Source of the DNA: Terriglobia bacterium
Lineage (GTDB): Bacteria > Acidobacteriota > Terriglobia > Terriglobales > Acidobacteriaceae
Length of the DNA stretch: 64,000 nucleotides
Assembly (NCBI GenBank): GCA_020073385.1
Contig: JAIQFH010000010.1
Coordinates: 79,001 to 143,000 of the forward strand
Reading direction: 5' to 3'
Shown here: piece after piece, positions 8,624-17,924 of the stretch
How positions within the stretch are numbered: the first letter of the stretch is position 1
Layout of the letters: each line of letters opens with the position of its first letter
Program-made: the position numbers and the translations under genes
Notes under the pieces: model-generated
Seen by the model: only the letters and a program-made list of their open reading frames with translations
The model's database searches: none
Told to the model about the DNA's origin: nothing

Positions 8624-11113
8624 CTATTTCGGACTCTTCGTCTCCGCGTTGGCGGCGTTTGCGGCAAGCACATAAGAAGTGACCGTGTCGACGACGTACT
8701 CATTCTCATACCAGAGAAATGGCCATCCTTCCTTTAGCTCCGGGAAATCGGGTTGGATGATGACGACTCCCGGAATGATCCCCCCTGGAATAAACGTGTA
8801 GTCCGCCCGGTTATTTCCGTACGCTATCAGCTTCGACTGTGCACCAACTCCTGAAACGTACGACACGTTCGAGGCTGGATGGCGACCCAGCACGTAGTCA
8901 AGGGCGCGCAGCGTGTGTTCCGGTCCAATCACCTCAGGAAATGTGCGGTGTAGAAGGTACATCTCTGTGGCGAACTGGGTCACAGCTCCAGAGCCTCCCC
9001 ATGTTCCCGTGGCGATCGGGACACCATAGGGATTCTGTGCGAGCATCTGATCAAGTCTGGGTTTGAAAGCGGCCAATCCCTCCGCGATGTCCCGCTTGAA
9101 CTGATCGTCCATCAATGGAATGGCGCGGGAGGCTGTTCCGCCCAGAAACACGAACCTCTCTTTGATCACCGGGACCAATTCTTTGAGGCGCTGCCGATAG
9201 ACATCGCCGCCGTGAGTCGACATCAGCAATTCCACCGCGGCTTCAATTTCCGCATGTTGCAGATTGCTCCCCGTGGTATTGAAGTATTGAAACAAGGCGG
9301 GCGGTTGCTTGTGCTCTTCGGCCCAAACCTTCTCCGCGATTTGTAGACATTCATCCGCCATCTTGTCGTCGAATCCGCGAAGCACCCTGCTGGCGGCGGC
9401 CAGCGCACCAACCTCGTCGTAGCTCAGCGCCGTAGTGTGGGTGGTGAAAGCCCAACGATCGTCTGGCACACCCGAGGAGATGCCATCGGTTTCCAGCCGT
9501 CCCATGCGTTCCGAATAGATTCGGCCATCCGTCTTGGACGCCGCATCTCCCAGATATGTGTACTCTTCAAGGGTCGGTTCAATGATTCCCGGGATGGCAT
9601 GGCCGACCGCATGATGCTCCGCCAACAGCAAAAGGACGCCGTGTCGAATCTGCTGAACGATGTCGTGCACGCCATCCGGCTTTCGCATTTGCACTTCCCG
9701 AGCCGCCTCGTCCACCGAAGTGTCGTCTGAGGTGACACCGAATTCCTCCTTCGCCGTAACCAGGTCCAGAATCACTCGTGTCTGGGTCTGCGTGCGAAGA
9801 TCGAAATCGCCGGCATCGTACCACCCACCTACATTCACGCCGGGGATGTGCTGTCCCGGATTGAAAGGCGAGTCGGTTGTCGGTCCCTGTTTATAGCCAT
9901 CGAAATGGGTATCGTTCACCGGCGCCTGGCGTGCATCGTCAAGGTGCGACGCACCGTGCCACGTGCGATATCCTTCCCGCACTCTGACGTGATCCATCTG
10001 TTCAGGCAAGTACGTATTGAGCGACAGGTTCCATATCCCGTCGTAAACATTGGGAGTAATGCGGAAGGGCCCGGTTCTCTGGCCCGCGTACTCGATCGTG
10101 TAAATGCCGGGCACATGGACTGCTGAGAAATCGAAGTCGGCATATTCGTATCGCGTCCACTTGCCCCATTTTCGGACCTGTCCGTTAAACGCTTCCGACC
10201 ATTCTCCTTCAGGCGTCATCCTCAACACGCGAGCAGTTTTTGGAGCATCGAAGAGTGGATCGAGTTCGATCACCGCAACCTTCTCGCGCTCGGGCGTGTA
10301 GCCAACCTGGTTGTAGCCGACAACGGGAGGGCGGATCCATCCCGAGATCACATTGGGCTTGACGTGCCAGACCACTACATCCCCGGTTCTTCCCGGAGGA
10401 ATAAGAGTCCGCACGACGAACCATCCATTTTGCGCCTGGTTGCGCCCATCGAATAGAAGCAGTGGACCGCTCTCCGAACGAATCGCTACTCGGGTCGAAG
10501 GATCGTCGGGAGAGAGAATGAAATTGTCACCCTGAGCCAGCGGCATAGGCTCAATCTTGGAATCCGCCGTTCGTTCCATCGGGCCGTATGGGTGGCGGGG
10601 GAAAATCCCGGCCGTGTTACCTGCGAGGTAAGATTTTCCAAAATAAAGGCTGGGCAGGAATTCGAGGTTCAGCCCGGCTTTGCCAGCAACTGAGTCTGGA
10701 ATTGGGTGATCGAGTTGAACGGCCAAACGAAATCCTCCAGCTTCGGGCCGGACGTCGATGCGATAAGAGAAACCCTGATCTGGATACTTGCAAAGGGCGG
10801 CGATTTCATCGGGCGCAGGCCCACGCTTGCGGCTCTCGAACTCGGGAATCGCGTCCCACTGCGCCGGCGTAGGAAACAGGCGGACATCGCCGTTGGTCGC
10901 AATGCGCTGGTCTTGCAGAATCACTTCCAGTCCGCTCATCTTTTGGTCCCCAAACACCCGATGATAGGAGTTATGAAACAGCAGCACGCTCAAGCCGTGA
11001 GTTTCAAGCACATCTTGCGAGGTCAGGTGAAGATCCGCCTGCGGCCACACTGGGATGGTGGCGCTCTGCACAAAGCAAATGACACAAAGCGCAAGAACTG
11101 ACATTCGGATCAT
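8624..11113 (-). CDS. Glycoside hydrolase family 9 protein with N-terminal Ig-like domain
   Basis: An 829-aa exported enzyme with a signal peptide in the first 26 residues. An N-terminal beta-rich extension is followed by a cellulase-N Ig-like domain (PPVVGYNQVGYTPEREKVAVIE onward, about 265-355), then the GH9 (alpha/alpha)6 barrel to the C-terminus. Visible catalytic landmarks are WYDAGDFDLR (Asp nucleophile region) and WYENEYVVDT (Glu acid), plus LGRHPASNVSYVSG, which resembles the GH9 LG-NP histidine motif. GAGAGGGG precedes the ATG. It follows the clan-A-like glycosidase by 41 bp. Likely substrates are beta-glucans or related plant or exopolymer glycans. Confidence 0.87.
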   Translation of the reverse strand: MIRMSVLALCVICFVQSATIPVWPQADLHLTSQDVLETHGLSVLLFHNSYHRVFGDQKMSGLEVILQDQRIATNGDVRLFPTPAQWDAIPEFESRKRGPAPDEIAALCKYPDQGFSYRIDVRPEAGGFRLAVQLDHPIPDSVAGKAGLNLEFLPSLYFGKSYLAGNTAGIFPRHPYGPMERTADSKIEPMPLAQGDNFILSPDDPSTRVAIRSESGPLLLFDGRNQAQNGWFVVRTLIPPGRTGDVVVWHVKPNVISGWIRPPVVGYNQVGYTPEREKVAVIELDPLFDAPKTARVLRMTPEGEWSEAFNGQVRKWGKWTRYEYADFDFSAVHVPGIYTIEYAGQRTGPFRITPNVYDGIWNLSLNTYLPEQMDHVRVREGYRTWHGASHLDDARQAPVNDTHFDGYKQGPTTDSPFNPGQHIPGVNVGGWYDAGDFDLRTQTQTRVILDLVTAKEEFGVTSDDTSVDEAAREVQMRKPDGVHDIVQQIRHGVLLLLAEHHAVGHAIPGIIEPTLEEYTYLGDAASKTDGRIYSERMGRLETDGISSGVPDDRWAFTTHTTALSYDEVGALAAASRVLRGFDDKMADECLQIAEKVWAEEHKQPPALFQYFNTTGSNLQHAEIEAAVELLMSTHGGDVYRQRLKELVPVIKERFVFLGGTASRAIPLMDDQFKRDIAEGLAAFKPRLDQMLAQNPYGVPIATGTWGGSGAVTQFATEMYLLHRTFPEVIGPEHTLRALDYVLGRHPASNVSYVSGVGAQSKLIAYGNNRADYTFIPGGIIPGVVIIQPDFPELKEGWPFLWYENEYVVDTVTSYVLAANAANAETKSPK

Positions 11114-11154
11114 CGGGTCCCCTCTCTTTGTGAAAACCTAGTCAATGCAGACTT

Positions 11155-12957
11155 CTAGGAACTGGGCACACGCACAATGTTCGAGGTGGCCGAGTCACCG
11201 TTGGCATTCGTCGCCCGCACTCGGTAGGACACTCTCTGACCCAACTTTACTTGCGAGTCCGAGTATTGCGTCGCGGAGGCAGGCAACTCCACGATCCGCT
11301 GCCACGCTCCTCGTGCCGCTGAATCCTGGCGCCGCTCAACCACAACGTGCTCCGGGTTTCCTCCATGGACTTCCCAGCCAAGGTTCACTCCGCTCTCGGT
11401 TGAAACCGCCGTCAGCGAACTCGGCGCTTCGGGGAGGACTGGCCAGTCGAAGTAGTCGGCATCAGCGATTGCTAGGATACTGTCGGTGACCGGAAGCATC
11501 TCCAGTGTGTCGGTTGTTCCGCTCTTCCAACTGAGCGGACGAATGTCTCCAGAGACCGCGTCGATCAGCACTGGATGCTGAATGCCGGAATTCTTCAATG
11601 TTAGAGTCGCGTAGAAAGGAGGAAAAGAATTTCCTGGTGCGCTGTGCGCGGCGATCCAATAGGCCACGATCGACTTCCCGGTTTTCGATCGAAAGCCGTA
11701 GCTCAGGAAAGGAAATCCGCTCTGGCGGCGGATCGCGGGTATGTCGTTGCTGGAAATCTCGATCGTGGAGTCCAGCTTCGTATCCGAAAACAGCGCGTTC
11801 GTGTTCTGCAAAGCATAGAACACGGGGCGCGGCGTGAAGTCGTACTCGTGATTGGTCAGTCCGTGGACGATCCCGAAGTCGTCAAATTCATTTCCGTCGG
11901 TGCCCGCAGCCAGAAGCCATACAAATGTCTTCACGCCCGCGGCATGGTTGTAGATCAATCCCCGTGTTACATACTTCGCCTGCACGGATTCGTCCGAACC
12001 TGTCCATGAAGGGATCGAGTTGAACTCGTCGTCGAAGAATGGAATGCCCGCCTTGATCCCCGGATAATGATTCACCAGATCCCGGAGCGCACTCGGCGAC
12101 TCGTTGAGATAGGCACCGTAATCCATCGTCTCCGGATTCATATTCTGTCCGTAGCCCGGATAAGTGTGATAGGCGTAGACGTCAATCCCGTCGGCACACT
12201 TGCAGGTATTCAGAGCACGCTGTGTGAAATCGCGTGATGGGTTCGCCTGCCCGCCGTAAATCACCCTTGCTCCGGGCGTCTTGTGCACAGTACCGACAAA
12301 CGAAGTCAGCAGATGACCGTACTGCTCGGGATTGCCCCAAGGATTCCAGTACCCGATGTCCTGTTCGTTCCACAACGCCCAGTAGTGAATTCGATCCTTG
12401 AAGTGATCGACCATCCAACCAACGTACTTGTTGAATGCTGTTGTCTGCTCGGGCGTGAGCGGCGGCCAATAAATCGAGTACATGCTGCGATCATCGTTGT
12501 GGAACGAACCCGGCTCGGGAACGCTGAGGTCGGGCAACTTGCCGCTGTGCGCCGTGTACATCTGATTGCCATACAGCAACTGCACCTGCACATCCATCCC
12601 GTTGTCGATCAAAGAATCGACCGTGTCTTCCAGCAGCGGCGAGGCTGCATAGACACCACGCTTCTGCTCAATCCAATCCCAACTCGTGTAGTCGGAACTG
12701 TTCTCGTACTGCCCGATGCGGATCCACTTGAACCCTGCATCGAACATACGCGTCCACCACCATCGGTTCCACGGCAGATAGGGATCGCGCGGCAAATCGG
12801 AGTTGATGCCGAAACCATCTTGAATCTGCGAGGTTCGCTTGGGTGGGACTTTCTCAGGGAGCGTTCGCGTTACTTGAGGAAAGGAAGAACCTTCCAGGAA
12901 GACGGTGAACAGAAGGACCACGAAAAAGATGGTACGGCCTTTGTGATGACCGATCAT
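11155..12957 (-). CDS. Clan-A-like glycoside hydrolase (GH39-like) with C-terminal fibronectin III domain
   Basis: About 600 aa. A signal sequence (IFFVVLLFTVFLEGSSF) precedes a TIM barrel that starts FGINSDLPRDPYLPW. The motif HYWALWNEQDIGYW near residue 190 gives the Asn-Glu of the acid/base, and FFDDEFNSIPSW near 305 supplies the candidate nucleophile Glu. Residues from about 505 to the end form a fibronectin-III-like module (APSSLTAVSTESGVNLGWEV ... VSYRVRATNANGDS). The ATG at 12957 has GAGGAGAG just before it. The family (GH39, GH5-like or an unclassified clan-A group) is uncertain. It lies between the aminotransferase and GH9 genes in one operon. Confidence 0.72.
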   Translation of the reverse strand: MIGHHKGRTIFFVVLLFTVFLEGSSFPQVTRTLPEKVPPKRTSQIQDGFGINSDLPRDPYLPWNRWWWTRMFDAGFKWIRIGQYENSSDYTSWDWIEQKRGVYAASPLLEDTVDSLIDNGMDVQVQLLYGNQMYTAHSGKLPDLSVPEPGSFHNDDRSMYSIYWPPLTPEQTTAFNKYVGWMVDHFKDRIHYWALWNEQDIGYWNPWGNPEQYGHLLTSFVGTVHKTPGARVIYGGQANPSRDFTQRALNTCKCADGIDVYAYHTYPGYGQNMNPETMDYGAYLNESPSALRDLVNHYPGIKAGIPFFDDEFNSIPSWTGSDESVQAKYVTRGLIYNHAAGVKTFVWLLAAGTDGNEFDDFGIVHGLTNHEYDFTPRPVFYALQNTNALFSDTKLDSTIEISSNDIPAIRRQSGFPFLSYGFRSKTGKSIVAYWIAAHSAPGNSFPPFYATLTLKNSGIQHPVLIDAVSGDIRPLSWKSGTTDTLEMLPVTDSILAIADADYFDWPVLPEAPSSLTAVSTESGVNLGWEVHGGNPEHVVVERRQDSAARGAWQRIVELPASATQYSDSQVKLGQRVSYRVRATNANGDSATSNIVRVPSS

Positions 12958-13002
12958 GGACTCTCCTCTACGCACAGGACAAGGCCGCTCTTCTGAACTT
13001 CG

Positions 13003-14268
13003 TCAACGCGCTACCCGCTCGGCAGTGGCCTGCGTTGCATTCGCTGCGATGGCAGGCGCATGGCGCTGTATCTTCCCGATCGCCCCCGCGATCTCGTGTA
13101 TGTCCTGCTCGTCACCCAGCAGCGCAAACTGCGGAATCCAGACTGTCTCCCAAGCTGCCCGTTGTGTATGCGGGAAGCGTTGCTGCAGGAATTCGTGCTT
13201 CTCTGTCGCCTGCGTGCCGCTGAGGCACTTGCGATATTCTCCGCTGCGGAAGCAATCCAGTTCGTGCAGCGGCGGATAGCTCGCCTGTGTCGGAATGCCT
13301 TCAGCATTCAACGCAGCGATGAAATTCTCAGTCGAGATCCCCGCAAATTGTTTGGCATCGACATGAAAGATGTATGCGTACTGGCCGTTGCGCGTGCAGC
13401 GCGGATCGCACTTCTGCGGCGTGATCCCCGGGATCTTCGCGAACAGTTTGTCGAGTAAACGACTGTTGCGGTGGCGGTGCAGAGTCTGCTCTTCCAGTCG
13501 GCCGAGTTGCACCTTCAGAACCGCTCCCTGCCATTCGCTGAGCCGGTAATTCGATCCATAGATGAAGTGGCTGTAGAACCATTCGCCCGGCATGCGTCCG
13601 CAGTCGTGCACGGAGCGGGCCTGGCGCTCGAACGGGTCGTCATTCGAAATAATGATTCCGCCCTCGCCTGCGGTCATCAGCTTGCTCGACTGGAAGCTAA
13701 ACGTGCCCGCCTTGCCAAATGTGCCGATCTTTTTCCCTCGCCACTCGCTGCCATGCGCGTGCGCCGAATCTTCGATGAGGTGAAGGCCCTTTTTCTGAGC
13801 AAGCGAGGCTAAGCGATCCAGATCCACAGGATGCCCACCCATGTGTACAGCAATGATGGCTTTCGTGCGGGGAGTAATAGCCGCTTCCGTCAATTCTGGA
13901 TCCAGGCAGTAAGTGTCAGGATCGACATCCACCAAAACCGGCAAAGCATTGGCAAAGAGAACAGCGCTGGCGGTTGCGATAAACGTGAAATCGGGCACGA
14001 TCACCTCATCGCCCGGCCCGATGTCCAGCGCGGCCATGGTCACTTCCAGTGCGGCCGTCCCATTCGTGACAGCAATTCCGTGACGCGCGCCATGGTATTC
14101 GGCAAACGCCTTTTCAAACTCCAGTGTCTTGGTGCCTGGCGTGCGCCACCAGACGCGGCTTTCGAGAACTTCATTGAGGGCTCTGCGCTCATTGTCGTCG
14201 TACTGCGGCCACAGGGGAAACGGCTTCTGTTTCGTCTTGCTACCGCCAAACAGCGCGAGTTCAGCCAT
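13003..14268 (-). CDS. DegT/DnrJ/EryC1/StrS-family PLP aminotransferase
   Basis: A 421-aa sugar aminotransferase. The PLP-binding Lys is in GTFSFQSSKLMTAGEGG, with the upstream Asp/His motif LIEDSAHAHGSEW. The N-terminal LALFGGSKTKQKPFPLWP and RVWWRTPGTKT are typical of the AHBA-synthase/StrS group. The ATG at 14268 is chosen for its AAGGAGAG site; a start at 14301 would add 11 residues. Relatives act on nucleotide-linked keto sugars or scyllo-inosose, so co-transcription with two glycosidases and convergence with an isomerase/Gfo pair suggests amino-sugar or amino-cyclitol metabolism (inference). Confidence 0.85.
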   Translation of the reverse strand: MAELALFGGSKTKQKPFPLWPQYDDNERRALNEVLESRVWWRTPGTKTLEFEKAFAEYHGARHGIAVTNGTAALEVTMAALDIGPGDEVIVPDFTFIATASAVLFANALPVLVDVDPDTYCLDPELTEAAITPRTKAIIAVHMGGHPVDLDRLASLAQKKGLHLIEDSAHAHGSEWRGKKIGTFGKAGTFSFQSSKLMTAGEGGIIISNDDPFERQARSVHDCGRMPGEWFYSHFIYGSNYRLSEWQGAVLKVQLGRLEEQTLHRHRNSRLLDKLFAKIPGITPQKCDPRCTRNGQYAYIFHVDAKQFAGISTENFIAALNAEGIPTQASYPPLHELDCFRSGEYRKCLSGTQATEKHEFLQQRFPHTQRAAWETVWIPQFALLGDEQDIHEIAGAIGKIQRHAPAIAANATQATAERVAR

Positions 14269-14459
14269 GGGCTCTCCTTGAGCGAACTTTGTGGCAGTCA
14301 AGTAAGGTACCGCAAAAGCATGGAACAGTCATCGGCTTCGACCGACAACATAGCGGCCAACCGAACCAGATGCCTATGACTGCGGTCACAATATCCAACA
14401 AACCTCTGATCGGCGTCGCGATCTGCAATATTCCCTACGCGGGCTGCAAACCGGCTGTG

Positions 14460-14488
14460 TTGACACAGGCGGATGTAGACCTTAGCAT
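14460..14488 (+). promoter_or_regulatory. Sigma-70-type promoter of the polyamine/SPFH operon
   Basis: A perfect -35 TTGACA (14460-14465), a 17-bp spacer and TAGCAT (14483-14488) lie 55 bp before the ATG at 14544, inside the 275-bp divergent gap. It is the best-matching promoter I found in the window. Confidence 0.6.
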
Positions 14489-14543
14489 CCCTTTCTCGGC
14501 TGTTTGCCGCCGATTCCGTAAGGCTGGGGAAGCGAGTCAACCA

Positions 14544-15557
14544 ATGAGTCTACGAGATTTCCTGTCGAAGCAGTTCATCGATGTTATTGAATGGGTTGAG
14601 CCCGAGGACGGGATCCTTGCTTATCAGTACCCGATGCAGGACCGCGAGATCCAGAACGGCGGTAAGCTCACCGTGCGAGAATCGCAGGCAGCAGTATTTG
14701 TGAATGAGGGCAAGGTCGCCGACGCTTTCATGCCGGGCTTGTACACGCTCACCACGCAGACGCTGCCCATTCTGACCTACCTGCAAAACTGGGATAAAGC
14801 TTTCAAGTCTCCATTCAAATCGGATGTCTACTTTTTCTCGACGCGGCTGCAGACGAATCAACACTGGGGAACGCAGAACCCGATTACGATTCGCGACAAG
14901 GAATTCGGGGCCGTACGCTTGCGGGCATTCGGCATCTACAGCTACCACCTGATGAACCCGAAAGACTTCTATAGCAAGGTCAGCGGCACGCGCGACGTCT
15001 ACCGCGTCGAGGATCTTGAGGGACAACTGCGCAACACCATCGTGGGCCGAATCACTGACACATTCGCCAGCAGCAATGTCCCTTTCCTGGACATGGCCGC
15101 GAATCAGGTCGCGCTCTCCGAGAAGATCGCCGCTCAATTGAAGCCTGCGTTCACGGATCTCGGCCTTGCCCTTGACAGCTTCGTCGTCGAGAACCTTTCG
15201 CTTCCCGATGAGTTGCAGAAGGTACTGGATCAGCGCATCAGCATGAACATGGTCGGCGACATGGGACGGTACACGCAGTACCAGGTCGCTCAATCCATCC
15301 CAATTGCCGCCGCCAATGAAGGCGGAGGAGCTGCCGGGATCGGCGCAGGCCTGGGAGCAGGCGTCGCGATGGGTCAGGCCATGATGGATGCGGTGAAAAA
15401 GGCTTCTGCGCCGAGCGGAGAAGCGTCACCTGCCTCCGGCGGGACGGCCACCGGAGCGGCCGCCGTGGGTACGGAAACGAAGTTCTGCCTCAACTGCGGC
15501 AAACCGATTCCCAGGATTGCGAAATTCTGTCCGGCATGCGGACAGGCTCAGCAATAG
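14544..15557 (+). CDS. SPFH-domain protein with C-terminal zinc ribbon (virion core/YdjI-like)
   Basis: A 337-aa protein. Residues 1-270 match the YdjI/'virion core protein' group of SPFH (stomatin/flotillin) proteins: SLRDFLSKQFIDVIEWVE, the ESQAAVFVNEGKV strand and RDVYRVEDLEGQLRN. A Gly/Ala-rich linker follows, then a four-Cys zinc ribbon (CLNCG ... CPACG). The ATG at 14544 is favoured because the upstream extension in the same frame is not SPFH-like and the promoter at 14460 lies inside it. There is no membrane segment, so it probably scaffolds at the membrane surface. It is the first gene of the polyamine/DUF4178 operon. Confidence 0.82.
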   Translation: MSLRDFLSKQFIDVIEWVEPEDGILAYQYPMQDREIQNGGKLTVRESQAAVFVNEGKVADAFMPGLYTLTTQTLPILTYLQNWDKAFKSPFKSDVYFFSTRLQTNQHWGTQNPITIRDKEFGAVRLRAFGIYSYHLMNPKDFYSKVSGTRDVYRVEDLEGQLRNTIVGRITDTFASSNVPFLDMAANQVALSEKIAAQLKPAFTDLGLALDSFVVENLSLPDELQKVLDQRISMNMVGDMGRYTQYQVAQSIPIAAANEGGGAAGIGAGLGAGVAMGQAMMDAVKKASAPSGEASPASGGTATGAAAVGTETKFCLNCGKPIPRIAKFCPACGQAQQ

Positions 15558-15568
15558 TCCCAGACGCC

Positions 15569-15973
15569 ATGAGCGGAATCGAATGGGTCATTGACGCGCA
15601 CGGCTGCTCGGCTGAGTCGCTGAGCAGTCCCGCGCTTCTCGGCGAGTTGTTCCAGCGGATCGTTTCCGCGATGCACCTGCGCCCAATCGGTCCGACACAG
15701 TGGCATCAGTTTCCGAACACCGGCGGGATTACCGGACTCTGTTTGCTCGCTGAGTCTCATCTTGCGTGCCATACCTTCCCTGAGTTTGGTTCTCTCTGTC
15801 TCAACGTCTTTTGCTGCGTGCCGCGCGAAGCCTGGGAGTTCGAACTCGCTCTGAAAGCCATGTTTGGTGCCACTTCGGTCAGCGTGCGCACGGTGACAAG
15901 ATCGTACTGCGCGGAAGACGGCGCAAACCTGGCGGGCTCCAGAAAAATCTTGCCGCTGGAGAGTCGCAGATGA
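15569..15973 (+). CDS. speD: S-adenosylmethionine decarboxylase, prokaryotic SpeD type
   Basis: A 134-aa pyruvoyl enzyme proenzyme. From the ATG at 15569, the self-cleavage pair Glu-Ser falls at 62-63 in LAESHLACHTFPEFG, with His68 in the same motif and Cys83 in NVFCC. This is the same spacing as the catalytic Ser63/His68/Cys83 of the Thermotoga-type enzymes. It makes decarboxylated SAM, the aminopropyl donor for spermidine synthesis; the spermidine synthase is four genes downstream. It starts 11 bp after the SPFH gene, and its stop overlaps the next start as ATGA. Confidence 0.9.
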   Translation: MSGIEWVIDAHGCSAESLSSPALLGELFQRIVSAMHLRPIGPTQWHQFPNTGGITGLCLLAESHLACHTFPEFGSLCLNVFCCVPREAWEFELALKAMFGATSVSVRTVTRSYCAEDGANLAGSRKILPLESRR

Positions 15974-16596
15974 CTCAGCCGGCCGCGAATTGCCCCAACT
16001 GTGGAGCCAAGATCGTCTTTCGTTGGTCAAGCAGCGTTCAGACTGTCTGCGAATACTGCAAATCCATCCTCGTCCGCACTGATGTGGACTTGAAGAAAGT
16101 CGGCCAGGTCGCGGACCTTCCACCGAATAGTTCTCCGATTCAGATCGGGACCGAAGGCGTATACAACCATCGCCCATTTGTTGCCGTCGGCAGGATCATT
16201 TACGAGTACGACCAGGGAACGTGGAATGAATGGCATCTTGTCCTGAACAACGGCAGCGCCTGGCTCTCGGATGCGCAGGACGACTACGTCGTCACCTTCG
16301 CTGCGCCTGGGCGCAAGCTGCCGCAATCGGCCGAGGTCGGCCAGCGATACGTTTGGGACAACGAATCCTACGCGGTCAGCACCGTCACCAAGGCGCACTA
16401 CCGCGGCGTTGAAGGAGAGTTGCCCTTCCAATACTGGGACAAAGAAGATGTCGTGTTCATCGACCTGATGTCGGAACACGGGAAATTCGCGACGCTCGAC
16501 TACAGCGACGAAGCTCCGGTTCTATACCTCGGTGAATCGGTCGAGTTTGAAGATTTGAAGCTCAAGAATCTGCGCAGTTTCGAGGGGTGGCAATGA
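15970..16596 (+). CDS. DUF4178 protein with N-terminal zinc ribbon (short form)
   Basis: A 208-aa soluble protein. The N-terminal CPNCGAKIVFRW ... CEYCKS is a zinc ribbon. The DUF4178 beta fold follows (IGTEGVYNHRPFVAVGRI, WNEWHLVLNNGSAWLSD). The start overlaps the speD stop (ATGA) and the stop overlaps the next start (ATGA), so translation is coupled on both sides. The molecular function of DUF4178 is unknown; the ribbon and beta fold suggest an adaptor or binding domain. Confidence 0.85.
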   Translation: MTQPAANCPNCGAKIVFRWSSSVQTVCEYCKSILVRTDVDLKKVGQVADLPPNSSPIQIGTEGVYNHRPFVAVGRIIYEYDQGTWNEWHLVLNNGSAWLSDAQDDYVVTFAAPGRKLPQSAEVGQRYVWDNESYAVSTVTKAHYRGVEGELPFQYWDKEDVVFIDLMSEHGKFATLDYSDEAPVLYLGESVEFEDLKLKNLRSFEGWQ

Positions 16597-17924
16597 GCGC
16601 CGGAGTCCCCAATCCGCCGTCCACGCCGCACGTGAAGGCGATGAACTGCCCGGGCTGCGGCGCCGCGCTCAGCCTGCGCTCGTTTACGCAGGCAGTCACG
16701 GTCGTTTGCGACTCCTGCCATTCCATCCTTGATGCGCAAGATCCTCAACTGAAGATTCTGCAGCAATTCAAGAAGGCCACGGGAGAAGATCCACCGCTGA
16801 TCCCGGTGGGAACTCGCGGCACAATTCGCGGAACCCCGTACGAAGCGGTCGGATTCCAGCGCCGCACTATTCAGGTGGAGGGCATCCCCTACAGTTGGCA
16901 TGAATATGTTCTCTTCAATCCGTATAAAGGCTTCCGCTATCTCACCGAGTACAACGGCCACTGGAATGACACTTCGACCTTGCGCGCTCTGCCCACATTG
17001 AACGCTTTTGCCGGCAACGTAAGGGTGACCTACCTGGGCGAAACCTATCGGCACTTTCAAACAGCACAAGCGTCGACAACGTATGTACTGGGGGAATTCC
17101 CGTGGCAAGTACGCGTGGGCGAAGCCAACGAGGTGACCGATTACGTTTCTCCTCCACGCGTGCTATCGAGCGAGCGATCGGGCAACGAGGTTACCTGGTC
17201 GATGGGCGAGTACATTTCCGGACGCGACATCTGGAGAACTTTTGCGCTGTCCGGCGATCCGCCGGCACCCATAGGCGTCTACGAAAATCAGCCTTCACCC
17301 TTCAGTACCGACACGAAAACGATATGGACGATCTTTGGTGCATTTGCCATTTTTCTCCTGTTAATGATGCTTGGATTCTCCTCCTTCGCCCGCGACGAGC
17401 AGGCCTTTCAAGGGGCCTACATCTTCGACACGAACGCTCGCGGCGAGACCTCGTTCGTCACCGACCCGTTCGAGTTGAAGGGACGTATATCGACTCTCGA
17501 ACTGTCCACTAGCACGAATGTCGACAACAACTGGATCTATCTGAACTATGCACTTATCAATCAGGATACCGGACAGGCTTACGATTTTGGCCGGGAAGTC
17601 AGCTACTACCACGGCTATGACTCAGATGGCTCCTGGACGGAAGGCAGCCGCAACGACAGCGTCGCGATTCCCAGCGTGCCGCCCGGAACATACTTTCTTC
17701 GGGTTGAGCCCGAATCCGACTCCGGCCATGGAACGATCCATTACGAGATCACGGCTAAGCGCGATGTTCCACAGTTCAGCTTCTTCGGAATCGCCCTGCT
17801 GGCTCTGCTAGTGCCCGCAGCACTGATCACCTGGCGCTCGATCAATTTCGAACATTTGCGTTGGGCGGAAAGCGACCATGCGCCCATGGAAAGCAGCTCT
17901 GACAGCGGAGGAGATGACGACTGA
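16593..17924 (+). CDS. DUF4178 membrane protein with N-terminal zinc ribbon (long form)
   Basis: A 443-aa paralogue of the preceding protein. CPGCGAALSLRS ... CDSCHS at about 19-45 is the zinc ribbon, followed by DUF4178 (GTRGTIRGTPYEAVGFQ, YSWHEYVLFNPYKGFRYL). One membrane helix lies at about 245-265 (TIWTIFGAFAIFLLLMMLGF), then an extracytoplasmic beta domain (about 275-390), a second helix at about 395-415, and an acidic tail ending SSDSGGDDD. The ATG overlaps the previous stop and has GAGGGG 5 nt upstream. The paired short soluble and long membrane forms point to a membrane-anchored complex. Confidence 0.82.
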   Translation: MSAGVPNPPSTPHVKAMNCPGCGAALSLRSFTQAVTVVCDSCHSILDAQDPQLKILQQFKKATGEDPPLIPVGTRGTIRGTPYEAVGFQRRTIQVEGIPYSWHEYVLFNPYKGFRYLTEYNGHWNDTSTLRALPTLNAFAGNVRVTYLGETYRHFQTAQASTTYVLGEFPWQVRVGEANEVTDYVSPPRVLSSERSGNEVTWSMGEYISGRDIWRTFALSGDPPAPIGVYENQPSPFSTDTKTIWTIFGAFAIFLLLMMLGFSSFARDEQAFQGAYIFDTNARGETSFVTDPFELKGRISTLELSTSTNVDNNWIYLNYALINQDTGQAYDFGREVSYYHGYDSDGSWTEGSRNDSVAIPSVPPGTYFLRVEPESDSGHGTIHYEITAKRDVPQFSFFGIALLALLVPAALITWRSINFEHLRWAESDHAPMESSSDSGGDDD

